The position numbers and the translations under genes were made by a program. Positions 32,690 to 42,927 of a stretch of DNA of 64,000 bases are shown piece by piece. Positions within the stretch are counted from its first letter, which is position 1; each line of letters begins with the position of its first letter. The stretch comes from Channallabes apus (lineage: Eukaryota; Chordata; Actinopteri; Siluriformes; Clariidae), in the NCBI GenBank assembly GCA_030522415.1, contig CM060105.1:13851206-13915205 (forward strand), in the 5' to 3' direction. The notes under the pieces were generated by a model. The model saw only the letters and a list, made by a program, of their open reading frames with translations. It searched no databases and had not been told where the DNA came from.

Positions 32690-33110
32690 CTTTATAAATG
32701 AAAGAACTTTATTAACCCCAGAGGGAAATTGCTAATGCTAGGTTACAGTTGCTCACAGTTGTTATCTAAGGAAAGGTAATAAATAAATAAAAAATTTACA
32801 GTCAGTGAATATCCACATACAGTACATGTGTGTATGAGTTACAGAGAAGAGTTGTAAACGTCTATGGCCGTAGGGAGAAAGGATCTCCTGTGGCGCTCTG
32901 TGGAACACTAGATAGTAATCAGTTTCTGGCTGAAGCTGCTCCTCTGTTCAGCGAAAACACTGTATAGCGGGTGAGAAGGATAGTTCAAAATGGATTGTAC
33001 TTTGGACAGAATCCTCCTCTTCACTACTACATCCACAGAGTCGAGCTCCATGCCTAGCACAGGTAGCACAGATCCGGCCTTTGTGATGAATGGCACTTTG
33101 TGATTAAAAC
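32690..33110 (-). pseudogene. 3' end of a LINE (minus strand)
   Basis: Minus-strand frame 33096-32908 reads LPVLGMELDSVDVVVKRRIL, then HPLYSVFAEQRSSFSQKL, resembling the C-terminal tail of a fish LINE polyprotein. It is followed by a short 3' region. 5' truncated; no target duplication identified. Confidence 0.5.
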
Positions 33111-33449
33111 CCTCTTCATCTCCCTTGGGAAGTTCTCAAAGTTGGCACAGCAAGGGGCCTAATCATCCCAAAGCAGCAGTGCTCCACGCTTGGGCTCTTT
33201 TTGTGAGAAGTGTTATGACTTAGGCCACCTTGGATCATTTTGATAAAAAGCTGTAGTTCAAATATTAGGGAGGACAGTAACGAAGCTTCTGGTGTTGTCT
33301 CTGGTTAGGAAGTGATTTGATACTGGGAATGCAGCAGTGGTAGCTACTTTTCTGAACATGTCTGTGTGTGGTGGCTCTTAATGCACCAGCTCAAGTCTCA
33401 ATACACTTCTTTAAATCAGCTATGCTTGACAATCCTTTTAAGACTGTTG

Positions 33450-36147
33450 TCATCCCTGCTGCTTGTGGGGGGTGGGTGGAATCATGGGTGAGGTGATGAA
33501 GGGCTTGAACTGGGACAGGTGGAAGACTGGATGGATCCGGAGCGCCGCAGGCAGCTGGAGCCGGTAGGTGACAGGGTTAATCCTGTGGGTGATGCGGTAT
33601 GGTCCGATAAATCTGGGCGAGAGTTTTTTTGATTCGGTGTGAAGGTGGAGGTTCTTTGTAGAAAGCCATACCTTGTCACCTACATGGTACAATCGTCCCG
33701 GAGGATGTCGACGGCGGTGTTGGTGGGTATAGCGAGCGTTGGCGCGTTGGATGGCCCGGTTGGTTGTAATCCATAGCTGCCGACATCTGCGGACCAACTG
33801 TTGGGCGGACGGTACATCAACCTCCGGTTCTGGGTGGTTGAACATCGAAGGTTGGAAACCGTAACATACCTCAAATGGGCTTAGGTTGGTGGCAGAGGAG
33901 GTGTGGAGGTTGTGTGACAGTTCAGCCCAGATGAGATAGTGCGCCCAGGAGCGCTGTCGATCAGCTATGAAACATCTCAGATAGCGCTCCAGCTGTTGGT
34001 TGGTCCGCTCCGTCTGACCGTTAGTCTATGGGTGATATCCAGATGAGAGACTGCAAGTGGAGTCGATCAGACGGCAGAAGGCTTTCCAGAACCGGGCTGT
34101 GAACTGGGGCCCTCTGTCCGAGACGATGTCCTTGGGGAACCCATGCAGGCGGACTACGTGCTCTAAAATCAGCTCTGCTGTTTCTTTGGCTGACGGGAGT
34201 CCCGCGAGAGCCACCAGGTGCACGGCTTTAGAGAACCGGTCGACGATGGTGAGAATGGTATCCTTTCCTTCGGAGGCCGGCAGGCCCGTGATGAAGTTGA
34301 CGGCAATGTGCGTCCAGGGCCGTCGAGGACCTGGGAGTGGCTGCAGCTCACCGGGGGTTGGTTGATTGGTGGTTTTGGCCCTGGCGCACACTGGGCAAGC
34401 CTGAACAAACTCTTGGACGTCTTTCGTGAGGGATGGCCATCAGAAATCTTGTTGGAGGAATTGGAGAGTCCGTCGTGTGCCCGGGTGTCCTGAGATGGGA
34501 GAGGAATGACCCCACTGGAGGACTTCCGATCGCATCCTCTCGGGCACAAAGAGTCGTCCAGGTGGCACACCTGCCGGTTCGGTCTCTGTAGCCTGCGCCT
34601 GGCGAACTCTCGTTTCCAGGTCCAGTTGGAGTGGGGCGATGATCCTGGACGAGGGAAGGACAGGCGCGGGGTCCGCCCGGGGAATGTCCACCTCCAGCTG
34701 TCGGGAGAGAGCGTCCGCTTTTGTGTTCTTGGAGCCCGGGCGGTACGAGAGGTGGAAATCGTAATTTTCAAAAAATAAGGCCCACCGCGCCTGTCGTGGG
34801 TTTAACTGTTTCAAGTTTTTGATGGTTATGAGGTTTTGGTGGTCCGTCCAGACTATGAATGGCTCACTGGCGCCCTGGAGCCAGTGACGCCACTCCTCCA
34901 GAGCCCATTTTATGGCCAGCAGCTCGCGGTCCCCTACCCCGTATCGCTGCTGAGTGGAGTCAAATTTTCTGGAGAAGAAACTACATGGGTGTAGTTTCTG
35001 ATCTGGACCTCGTTGTGAGAGGATAGCTCCAGCGCCCACATCTGAAGCATCCACCTCCACAACGAATGATTTTCTGACATCTGGGTGGAGGAGAATCGGT
35101 GCTGTGGTGAAGCGGTGACAAAGTGACTTAAAAGCGGAGACAGCTGCAGGGTTGAGGTGAAAAGGGAGAGATGAGGGACGGGTCAGAGCGGTTAGGGGGG
35201 CGGCAACTGTACTGTAGTCCCGGATAAAGCGACGATAGAAATTCACAAACCCGAGAAACCGTTGAAGTTGCTTGAGGGTCTTGGGTAGGGGCCAATGACG
35301 CACAACCTCTAGCTTCTGCGGGTCCATGGCCACACCCTGGGGCGAGATGACAAAACCCAGGAACGTGGTGGAGCACTCGTGAAAAGCGCACTTTTCCAAC
35401 TTACAGTACAGTTGGTGGGCGAGTAATCTCTTTAGAACCGCCCTGACGTGCTGGGTATGTTCTTCCATGGTGCGTGAGTAGATGAGGATGTCGTCCAGGT
35501 AGGCGAACACCCACCGCCCGAGCATGTCGCGAAGGATGTCATTAATGAGGTGTTGGAAGGCGGCGGGGGCATTGCACAGTCCAAAGGGGATGACGAGATT
35601 CTCATAGTGCCCAGTAGGGGTGATGAAGGCCGTCTTCCACTCATCGCCCTCTCTGATGCGCACCAAGTTGTAGGCGCTCCGGAGGTCCAACTTAGTGAAG
35701 ATGGTGGCGCCAGAGAGGGCGTCCAGGGCTGAGTTGGTAAGATGCAATGGGTGTCAGTTTTTGATAGTTATATTGTTTAGCCCCCGATAGTCGACACATG
35801 GACGAAGTTCACCGCCCCGCTTCTTCACGAAGAAGAACCCCGCGGCGGCAGGTGAAGAGGAGGGCCTGATGGTGCCTTGGCGAAGGGCGTTGGTCACATA
35901 CTCCTCCATGACCTGCGTCTCTGTAGGTGTGAGTGAGTAGAGGTGGCCGCGGGGTGGGACTGTACCGGGTTGGAGGTCAATGGTGAGGTCGTAGGGCCGA
36001 TGCGGAGGAAGATGAGTAGCTCGTCGCTTGCAGAAGACCTCCGCCAGGTCCCAATACGGCTCCGGGATGGCGTTGGTGTCGATGTCGGGGGCCTCGGACT
36101 CCCTAGAGGACGTCCCAGCCGTTGCCCGTAGGCACAGTTCGGTGCAG
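33450..36147 (-). pseudogene. Truncated Ty3/gypsy pol (reverse transcriptase to integrase)
   Basis: Minus strand. It starts within pol just before RT ([17 protein letters not shown]), then RT ([36 protein letters not shown]), RNase H ([34 protein letters not shown]) and integrase ([44 protein letters not shown]) to a C-terminal HPVFHLSQFKPF block. In-frame stops near 35748, 34437 and 34024 break it. gag, protease, chromodomain and LTRs are absent. It is related to but distinct from the element at 36643, and lies in the spacer between duplication units. Confidence 0.9.
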
Positions 36148-36317
36148 GTTGCTAAAGGCTTTTATTTTTATTATAGCACTCTTATCCAGTTCGACTAGTC
36201 TCAAACTAAATATAAAGTGTATAAAAATAATGTAAAAATTACATTTAATTTCAAATAAACATATGTTCTGTTTGGAAGATTCATCCACACCGAAGGTAAT
36301 TGCCCTATGGGTAAATT

Positions 36318-36513
36318 AATGTCAAAAATATAAAATGCCTTGAAGCACACATCAACTGCCCCAAGTAGTGTGCATTGCTCCAGAGCCTGTCGCACCAGAA
36401 TGACGAATGTCTGAGAGCAGCGATGGTCATTATCTCCCAACGTCAGGATGTAGGGGTATGGCCTCGACACTTCAGCCTGCTGGAGGTATTCCACCATGTT
36501 GGTTCCAACCTTA
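36318..36513 (-). pseudogene. Terminal exon of the unidentified gene, cut at the duplication edge (unit C)
   Basis: Same exon as 14548-14770 (VGTNMVEYLQQAEV ... AVDVCFKAFYIFDIN), but similarity ends right after FDIN, where unrelated sequence adds a different short tail. The acceptor AACCTTAGAAG is retained. Its upstream exon lies beyond the LTR element (42428 onward), so the LTR element sits in the intron between them. Confidence 0.6.
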
Positions 36514-36642
36514 GAAGAAATGAAAAAGTAAAAATTTTGTTGAATAGCAAAGATTAAACTGAATAAGACCATTAATTTAGTGTGTAATAGGATTGATACT
36601 AAATAAAAAATGACAAAGCTGCCCATTAAGATAGGATATAGG

Positions 36643-37179
36643 TGTCATGCTTCCTCCTAGTGTAATCACACGACACAGCTGCAGGTGCAGGAAATAACAG
36701 TGTTTTTATTTTATTTTCTCAGTCTCTTAAGCAAAACACAGAACAAAAACAAAACTCAATAACCACCCCACTGGTGGCTTCTCCCGGTGCGGTCTGCAGG
36801 CGGCAAACACGAGAAAGTATAAGCGTTCTCAAAAAATGCGGAACACAAACATGAGACTGGATACCGATCCACGGCCGAGTCAGTCCTGAACTGTGAAGCT
36901 GTCCTGCTTCACAGTACCTCGCCTGCAGATACCGCTAACCCTTGGGAGAGACACAGAGAACAAACAGTTAGGAGATGATGTGGCATAATGGTGACCAGAC
37001 GCTGTTGTATGGGTTCGGCTGGGTTAAATAGTGTGACACATGAGGTAGAGACAGGTGCTTCCTATTCACTCATTAGGGACAGACAATGACATACACAGAC
37101 ACACTAGGGGGAGACAAAAGCTATGACTCAGTAAGCCGGTGATCCGGATCTCCGGGGCCGTGGCGGTTCGGATGTTACA
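36643..37179 (-). repeat. 3' LTR of the chromovirus-type element
   Basis: 537 bp. The last 52 nt of the gag-pol frame, including its stop, lie in this LTR. Contains AATAAA on the element strand (plus TTTATT near 36708). Confidence 0.95.
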
Positions 37180-40100
37180 TTACCCCCCTCCCCAGGACCG
37201 GCTTCCTGAAGAGGAGGTGGGCGCTCCCCCTGCGTTACCAAAGGGGGTTGGGACCCGCCGACCTGATGGAATTGCCGGCGGGCGGGTCGGCCCCGGGGTC
37301 GTGGCGCAGGACGATCCGGCCGTGCCCTGTGGAACTCGGAAATGAGTTCGGGGCTCAGGATGTCCCGCGCCGGTACCCAGCTGCGTTCCTCCGGTCCATA
37401 ACCCTCCCACTCCACCAGGTATTGGAGTGAGCCTCCTCGCCTTCGGGAGTCCAGCAGCTGCTGGACTCTAAACGCTGGAGCGCCCTCGATCTCCACAGCC
37501 CCGGGGAGCGAGGGGGTCACGACCCCTCCGTCCAGCGGTCCCCTTCTTACTGGCCTGAGAAGAGAGATGTGAAAGGTGGGGTTAATGCGCATGTGTGAGG
37601 GAAGTTTTAACTTAAACGACACAGGGTTGATTTGTGCGACAATGGGGAAAGGACCGATGAATCGGGGGGAAAGTTTTCGACAGGGGAGGTTGAGAGAGAG
37701 GTCCTTTGTCGAGAGCCAAACCCGATCACCTACCTGGAGCGGAGGACTTTCCCCTCGCCGCCTATCGGCGAATTTCTTAAACCGGCGAACTGCTTGGGAG
37801 ATATGAGCATGCGCTCCCTCCCATACTTTCTCCGCTTTCTTAAACCACTCATCCACCATGGGGATATTGGTGGGAGTGGCATCCCAGGGACAGAGCGGTG
37901 GCTGGTATCCGAGCATACATTGAAACGGCGTTAGGCCGGTTGAGGAGTGTTTTAAGGAGTTTTGTGCATATTCCGCCCAGAATAAATAGTCTGCCCATTC
38001 ATGTTGTCGACTACTACAATATGCACGAAGGAATTTCCCAAGATCCTGAACAGTCCGCTCTGCCTGTCCATTCGACTCCGGGTGATAGCCTGAGGTTAGA
38101 CTAACAGTGGTCCCCAACTTCTGGAAAAAAGCTCTCCAGACTCTAGCGATAAATTGGGGACCACGATCTGAAACGATGTCCTCCGGAATACCATAGTAGC
38201 GAAACACTGTGTCGAATAGGGTTTCCGTCACCTGAGCGGCGGTCGGGAGGGCGCAGAACGGGACAAATCGACAGCCTTTGGAAAATCGATCCACCACCAC
38301 TAGAACTGTCGTGTACCCTTTTGACACTGGCAGATCCGTCACAAAATCCACCGCTAGGTGAGACCACGGTCTGTTAGGTGTGGGCAAGGGCATTAATTTA
38401 CCAACTGGCAACCCTCGGGGGCTCTTAGTAGTTGCACAAGTAGCACAAGACGAAACGACTGTTTTTACTGTTTCCCGCATATTTGGCCACCAGAACTTAG
38501 GTTCTAGCAGTTGGAATGTTTTCAATTCGCCGGGGTGTCCAGATGTGAGGTTAATGTGAGCCTCTACCGTCACTCGTTCTCGTAGTGATTCCGGTACGTA
38601 GGTTCGATCCGGCGGACAGTCAGCCGGCACGGACTCGGTCCGTGTCGCCTGTACTATCTCCGTATCGAGATCCCACGCAATCGGGGCCACCACGAGTGAC
38701 GGGGGCAAAATGGGTTCGGGAGCCGTGGGCGGATCCTGCGCCGCGAAACAGCGGGAGAGCGCATCCGCTTTTATGTTTTTAGAGCCGGGGCGATAGGTAA
38801 TGCTGAAATTGAAACGAGTAAAAAACAGTGCCCAGCGGGCTTGGCGAGGGTTTAGTCTTTTAGCTTGTTGGAGATACTCAAGGTTCTTATGATCAGTGAG
38901 CACCGTGAAAGGATGTTCTGCTCCCTCCAACCAATGCCTCCACTCCTCTAACGCCGCTTTTATGGCAAGCAGTTCGCGATTTCCGATATCGTAATTGCAC
39001 TCAGCAGGTGTCAGTTTTCTCGAAAAGAAAGCGCAGGGATACAGCTTCTCTGGGTGGCCATGGCGCTGTGACAGTACCGCTCCTAGTCCTACTTCCGACG
39101 CATCGACCTCGACTACGAAGGGCTTAGTTGGATCGGGAAGTTTTAATATAGGCGCCGTCGTAAAAGCTTGTTTTAGCCGCTGGAAAGCGAGACGCGCTTC
39201 CGGCGTGAACTGGCGCAACCCTTTTGGTTTTCCTTTTAACAAATTAGTGAGCGGTGCTGCCAACATACTATAGCCCCTAATAAAGCGCCTGTAAAAATTG
39301 GCAAACCCAAGGAAACTTTGTAGCGCCTTCACTGATGTGGGTTCCGGCCATAATTGGACCGCACTGACCTTGGCCATGTCCATCATGACCCCCAGTGGCC
39401 CTATGCGATAGCCCAGAAATGCTACCTCCGTTTTATGGAATTCACATTTCTCTGCCTTCACATAGAGCCCGTGTTCCCTCAGTCGACGGAGAACGGCGGT
39501 CACATGACGGACGTGCTCCCCATATGACCGAGAGTATATCAGAATGTCATCTAAATACACTATCACAAACCGGTTCAACATATGTCGAAGCACGTCATTC
39601 ATGAACCCCTGAAACACCGCAGGTGCATTCACCAGTCCATAGGCCATCACATTATACTGATAATGACCTGATGTAGTGCTGAATGCAGTCTTCCACTCGT
39701 CTCCCTTGCGAACACGAACGAGGTTGTAAGCGCTGCGAAGGTCTAGTTTAGAAAAGATGGACGCGCCTCGGAGCAGATCGATCGCGGCCGGTACCAATGG
39801 CAGTGGGTGCTTATATTTTACTGTGATAGCATTGAGCCCCCGGTAATCAATACACGGCCTAAGGCCCCCCCCTTTTTTTTCGATAAAAAAGAATCCTGCT
39901 GAGGCTGGAGACGTGGAGCGACTAATGAGTCCCTGTCTGAGAGCCTCTCTCACGTATTCCTCCATTGCCCGGGTTTCAGCGACGGACAATGGATAAATCC
40001 GCGAGCAGGGCGGTGTTTTCCCCGGCAGGAGGTCAATAGCGCAATCCCACGGTCGGTGAGGGGGAAGTCGTGCAGCAGCCCTAATACTAAACACGTCTTT

Positions 40101-41546
40101 TAATTTTTCGTACTCTGATGGCACTGAAGTCGAAACCATGGCGCTGGGGCTTTCAATAGAAGTCGTTTGGACCATCAACGAGGATGGTGAACAGAATTTC
40201 GCGCATCGGGGGGACCAGGATAGGATACGCATACCTGACCAATCAAAATTAGGGTTGTGAGAGCGCAGCCATGGGAGGCCGAGCACGACGGACTGACTCA
40301 CCTGGGAAATCACATAGAATTTCAATTCCTCAGTGTGGTTTGGGAAAGTTAATCGTATGGGCACGGAGATCATTTTAACGGGCGATTGTGCTAATGGGTT
40401 GCCATCTAGAGCATTAATCCCGATCGGGGTTGGAAGCTTCGACACTGGAGCATGCAGCGAGGAAAGGAGAGAGGATGAAATAAAATTCCCAGCCGACCCG
40501 GAATCTATTAAGGGGGAAACAGACACAGTATGATTATTATAGGATAGTTCGGCATTGATACAGAATAACTGAGTGGCGCGTGAGGGTGTACGTTGAGTTA
40601 CTTGTAGTAAAGGGCATGTCTTTATGAGGTGTCCTCCCCCCCCGCAGTACAGGCATAGTCCCGCCGTAAATCGGCGCCTCCTTTCCTGGGCGGACAGTCG
40701 GGATGTGCCTACATCCATGGGCTCTACGGGGCGTTCTCGGGGTCTCGGCGGGCTTTTACTAGGGCTGAGACGGCGGCGCGGCTCACCACTGCCCCCTGCT
40801 GCTTTTCCGGGGTTCTGCCGTTTCTGACCGCGGAGATGCTGGTCCAGCTTGATAGCGAGCTGAATAGTCTCGTCGAGATCCATCTCCGCGTCCCGGCACG
40901 CCAACTCGAGCTGGATCTCGGGCTGAAGGCCGTCCCGGAAGCGTGCGAGGAGACTCCTCTCGCACCACTCGCTCTCCGCGGCCAGGATTTTAAATTTAAC
41001 AGCATACTCTACTACAGGGGTTTGCCCTTGTCTCAGTCTTAATAGTCGCTGTTCCCCGGTTCTACCTTGATCCGGGTGGTCAAAGACCGCACGAAATGCG
41101 CGTTGGAACCGCGAATAGTCAACGACGTCCCGGCCTCCCGCACACCACATCGCAGTTGCCCAGTCCATAGCCGCACCTGTGAGCTGTTGTGTGATGAAGC
41201 TGATCTTCTGGCGATCGTCCAGTCCTGGGTAATCTGCCAGATACAGCTCACAGGCTAGCAGAAATTTCTTGCAGCCCTCAGGGTCACCAGCATATCTTTC
41301 CGGCGGGGCTGCTCTTGGTGGGGATCGTGATGGGCGTCTCGGCGGCGGAGGTGAGGGCGACTGACCGGCGGCAATGTCACGGACACTGTGAGCCAGGTCA
41401 TTAATCGCCCTTGCGAGACTGTCCATTTTCCCTTGCTGTCGCCGGATGTAATCCATCATGGGCGGGGTGTCACCTGGCAGGGGCGTTCCTGCTGCAGTCT
41501 GGAACACGGTCTGGTCATCTGTCATGCTTCCTCCTAGTGTAATCAC
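37128..41546 (-). CDS. Gag-Pol polyprotein of chromovirus-type LTR retrotransposon (1,472 aa)
   Basis: One uninterrupted frame. Approximate residues: Gag capsid-like 80-220 (PERYAGDPEGCKKFLLACEL); CCHC knuckle near 300 (CLYCGGGGHLIKTC); aspartic protease near 350 (LIDSGSAGNFIS); RT 510-720 with catalytic [10 protein letters not shown] near 663; RNase H 805-910 (VEVDASEVGLGAVLS, TDHKNLEYL, KADALSR); integrase HHCC 995-1040 (HPGELKTF, CATCA) and DDE core from about 1065 ([29 protein letters not shown]); chromodomain 1362-1412 (LQYLVEWEGYGPEERSWVP), which in chromoviruses directs integration to marked chromatin. The ATG at 41546 or a second at 41525 lies in the 5' LTR, and the stop lies in the 3' LTR. 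gag and pol share one frame, as in Tf1. No disabling lesion seen. Confidence 0.93.
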   Translation of the reverse strand: MITLGGSMTDDQTVFQTAAGTPLPGDTPPMMDYIRRQQGKMDSLARAINDLAHSVRDIAAGQSPSPPPPRRPSRSPPRAAPPERYAGDPEGCKKFLLACELYLADYPGLDDRQKISFITQQLTGAAMDWATAMWCAGGRDVVDYSRFQRAFRAVFDHPDQGRTGEQRLLRLRQGQTPVVEYAVKFKILAAESEWCERSLLARFRDGLQPEIQLELACRDAEMDLDETIQLAIKLDQHLRGQKRQNPGKAAGGSGEPRRRLSPSKSPPRPRERPVEPMDVGTSRLSAQERRRRFTAGLCLYCGGGGHLIKTCPLLQVTQRTPSRATQLFCINAELSYNNHTVSVSPLIDSGSAGNFISSSLLSSLHAPVSKLPTPIGINALDGNPLAQSPVKMISVPIRLTFPNHTEELKFYVISQVSQSVVLGLPWLRSHNPNFDWSGMRILSWSPRCAKFCSPSSLMVQTTSIESPSAMVSTSVPSEYEKLKDVFSIRAAARLPPHRPWDCAIDLLPGKTPPCSRIYPLSVAETRAMEEYVREALRQGLISRSTSPASAGFFFIEKKGGGLRPCIDYRGLNAITVKYKHPLPLVPAAIDLLRGASIFSKLDLRSAYNLVRVRKGDEWKTAFSTTSGHYQYNVMAYGLVNAPAVFQGFMNDVLRHMLNRFVIVYLDDILIYSRSYGEHVRHVTAVLRRLREHGLYVKAEKCEFHKTEVAFLGYRIGPLGVMMDMAKVSAVQLWPEPTSVKALQSFLGFANFYRRFIRGYSMLAAPLTNLLKGKPKGLRQFTPEARLAFQRLKQAFTTAPILKLPDPTKPFVVEVDASEVGLGAVLSQRHGHPEKLYPCAFFSRKLTPAECNYDIGNRELLAIKAALEEWRHWLEGAEHPFTVLTDHKNLEYLQQAKRLNPRQARWALFFTRFNFSITYRPGSKNIKADALSRCFAAQDPPTAPEPILPPSLVVAPIAWDLDTEIVQATRTESVPADCPPDRTYVPESLRERVTVEAHINLTSGHPGELKTFQLLEPKFWWPNMRETVKTVVSSCATCATTKSPRGLPVGKLMPLPTPNRPWSHLAVDFVTDLPVSKGYTTVLVVVDRFSKGCRFVPFCALPTAAQVTETLFDTVFRYYGIPEDIVSDRGPQFIARVWRAFFQKLGTTVSLTSGYHPESNGQAERTVQDLGKFLRAYCSSRQHEWADYLFWAEYAQNSLKHSSTGLTPFQCMLGYQPPLCPWDATPTNIPMVDEWFKKAEKVWEGAHAHISQAVRRFKKFADRRRGESPPLQVGDRVWLSTKDLSLNLPCRKLSPRFIGPFPIVAQINPVSFKLKLPSHMRINPTFHISLLRPVRRGPLDGGVVTPSLPGAVEIEGAPAFRVQQLLDSRRRGGSLQYLVEWEGYGPEERSWVPARDILSPELISEFHRARPDRPAPRPRGRPARRQFHQVGGSQPPLVTQGERPPPLQEAGPGEGGNVTSEPPRPRRSGSPAY
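37180..37194 (-). other. Polypurine tract
   Basis: On the element strand, GGGGAGGGGGGTAA lies immediately before the 3' LTR start (TGTAACATCC), the expected primer site for plus-strand synthesis. It is also coding. Confidence 0.85.
41509..41517 (-). other. Putative self-priming binding site, no TGG/tRNA-type PBS
   Basis: Two nucleotides after the 5' LTR the element strand reads TGACCAGAC. This is the exact reverse complement of GTCTGGTCA at 41869-41877 (element strand), which lies about 30 nt after a TATA-like CTATTTAA. No TGG typical of tRNA-primed elements follows the LTR. Confidence 0.6.
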
Positions 41547-42056
41547 ACGACACAGCTGCAGGTGCAGGAAATAACAGTGTTTTTATTTTATTTTCTCAGT
41601 CTCTTAAGCAAAACACAGAACAAAAACAAAACTCAATAACCACCCCACTGGTGGCTTCTCCCGGTGCGGTCTGCAGGCGGCAAACACGAGAAAGTATAAG
41701 CGTTCTCAAAAAATGCGGAACACAAACATGAGACTGGATACCGATCCACGGCCGAGTCAGTCCTGAACTGTGAAGCTGTCCTGCTTCACAGTACCTCGCC
41801 TGCAGATACCGCTAACCCTTGGGAGAGACACAGAGAACAAACAGTTAGGAGATGATGTGGCATAATGGTGACCAGACGCTGTTGTATGGGTTCGGCTGGG
41901 TTAAATAGTGTGACACATGAGGTAGAGACAGGTGCTTCCTATTCACTCATTAGGGACAGACAATGACATACACAGACACACTAGGGGGAGACAAAAGCTA
42001 TGACTCAGTAAGCCGGTGATCCGGATCTCCGGGGCCGTGGCGGTTCGGATGTTACA
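41520..42056 (-). promoter_or_regulatory. 5' LTR with TATA box and inferred transcript start
   Basis: 537 bp. On the element strand CTATTTAA (plus 41901-41908) is a TATA-like box. Transcription is expected about 28-31 nt on, at 41880-41877. AATAAA follows near 41586, giving an inferred R of roughly 300 nt. The gag start codon is within the last 27 nt. Confidence 0.65.
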
Positions 42057-42427
42057 ATAGGCAACTGTAAAGTTTTTAAAGTTGCGTAGCAACCTAACTA
42101 AATGCCTCCATCATGCTAGCACTACAGTTAACAGTTTAGCGTTCATTCATCACATCACCATCTTCGTAACCCTGCAAACATTCTACAGAGAAAGCTAAAA
42201 AGCTCAGACATCTTAGCCGTTTCTTTCATACACATTTTGGCAAACTAGCAGCTATTCTCAGCTAAATTATCATCCAGTACCTCAGACCAGCCGGAAAGTT
42301 TGTGTGTAACCTTAACACGGTAACAGTAATAAATGTTACATATAGTAATAATTTTTCAGTCATATGTGAATTAGGTGAGTGAACATGTGTATACAGACCT
42401 TGTATTTAACGTCATTTTCCCTTAAAT

Positions 42428-42602
42428 GAACGAGAAGCTGACAGCCTCTGAATCCACTGGTGAACTTTGGGGGAGGGTCCAACCAAACTTCAACCCAGCA
42501 GCTGAACACAACAACACAAAAACTACCCAACTCTGTAAATAACCCAGAAAAATTACCCAACAGAGGCAACCCAGTGTTTGGGTAGAAAAAATAACCCAGC
42601 AT
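42428..42602 (-). pseudogene. Upstream exon region of the unidentified gene (unit C)
   Basis: Minus-strand frame reads LDPPPKFTSGFRGCQLLVHL then RENDVKYK|GT donor (exon low edge near 42400), in phase with VGTNMVEY of the next exon. The more upstream part (GCTGGGTTATTTTTTCTACCC) looks like a palindromic fish MITE rather than gene. The start of the exon is not evident. Confidence 0.4.
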
Positions 42603-42674
42603 TTTTTAGTGTGTTTCAATGTATTTATTCTTTATTTAATCCTTTTATTTTTATTTAATCAAGTCTTATTTCGG

Positions 42675-42927
42675 TTGCGGCGCGGTGGTGTAGTGGTTAG
42701 CACTGTCGCCTTGCACCTCCAGGGTCTGGGTTCGATTCCCCGGCCAGGCTCGATTCCCATCTCTGTGTGCATGGAATTTGCATGTTCTCCCCATGCTTGG
42801 TGGGTTTCCTCCGGGTACTCCGGTTTCCTCCCACAGTCCAAAGATATGCAGGTTAGGCTAATTGGTGTTCCTAAATTGCCCGTAGTGTGTGTGTGAGTGT
42901 GTATGTGTGTGCCCTGCGATGGATTGA
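42675..42927 (+). mobile_element. SINE family 1, 5' two-thirds only
   Basis: Complete head (GCGGCGCGGTGGTGTAGTGG) through CCCTGCGATGGATTG, then an abrupt junction to AATGTACAAGTTTTTTATG of the flank. Preceded by AAGTCTTATTTC, the direct repeat that follows the 3' half in unit B. Confidence 0.85.

Larger units (their letters stand above)
36643..42056 (-). mobile_element. Chromodomain Ty3/gypsy LTR retrotransposon, structurally intact, 5,414 bp
   Basis: Two 537-bp LTRs (36643-37179 and 41520-42056) look identical base for base, with TG...CA ends and target duplication ATAGG at 36638-36642 and 42057-42061. Unit B has a single ATAGG at about 14910 (GGATATAGGCAACTG). The single minus-strand frame runs gag, protease, RT, RNase H, integrase, chromodomain. 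Identical LTRs plus an open frame indicate a very recent insertion. Domain order and the chromodomain place it among chromoviruses; the Tf1/sushi branch is the likely home. Confidence 0.95.

Noticed and set aside
34169..34771. 200-codon minus-strand frame overlapping gypsy pol
   Set aside because: It overlaps RNase H and integrase coding in another frame and has low-complexity Ser/Arg/Pro composition typical of a shadow frame.
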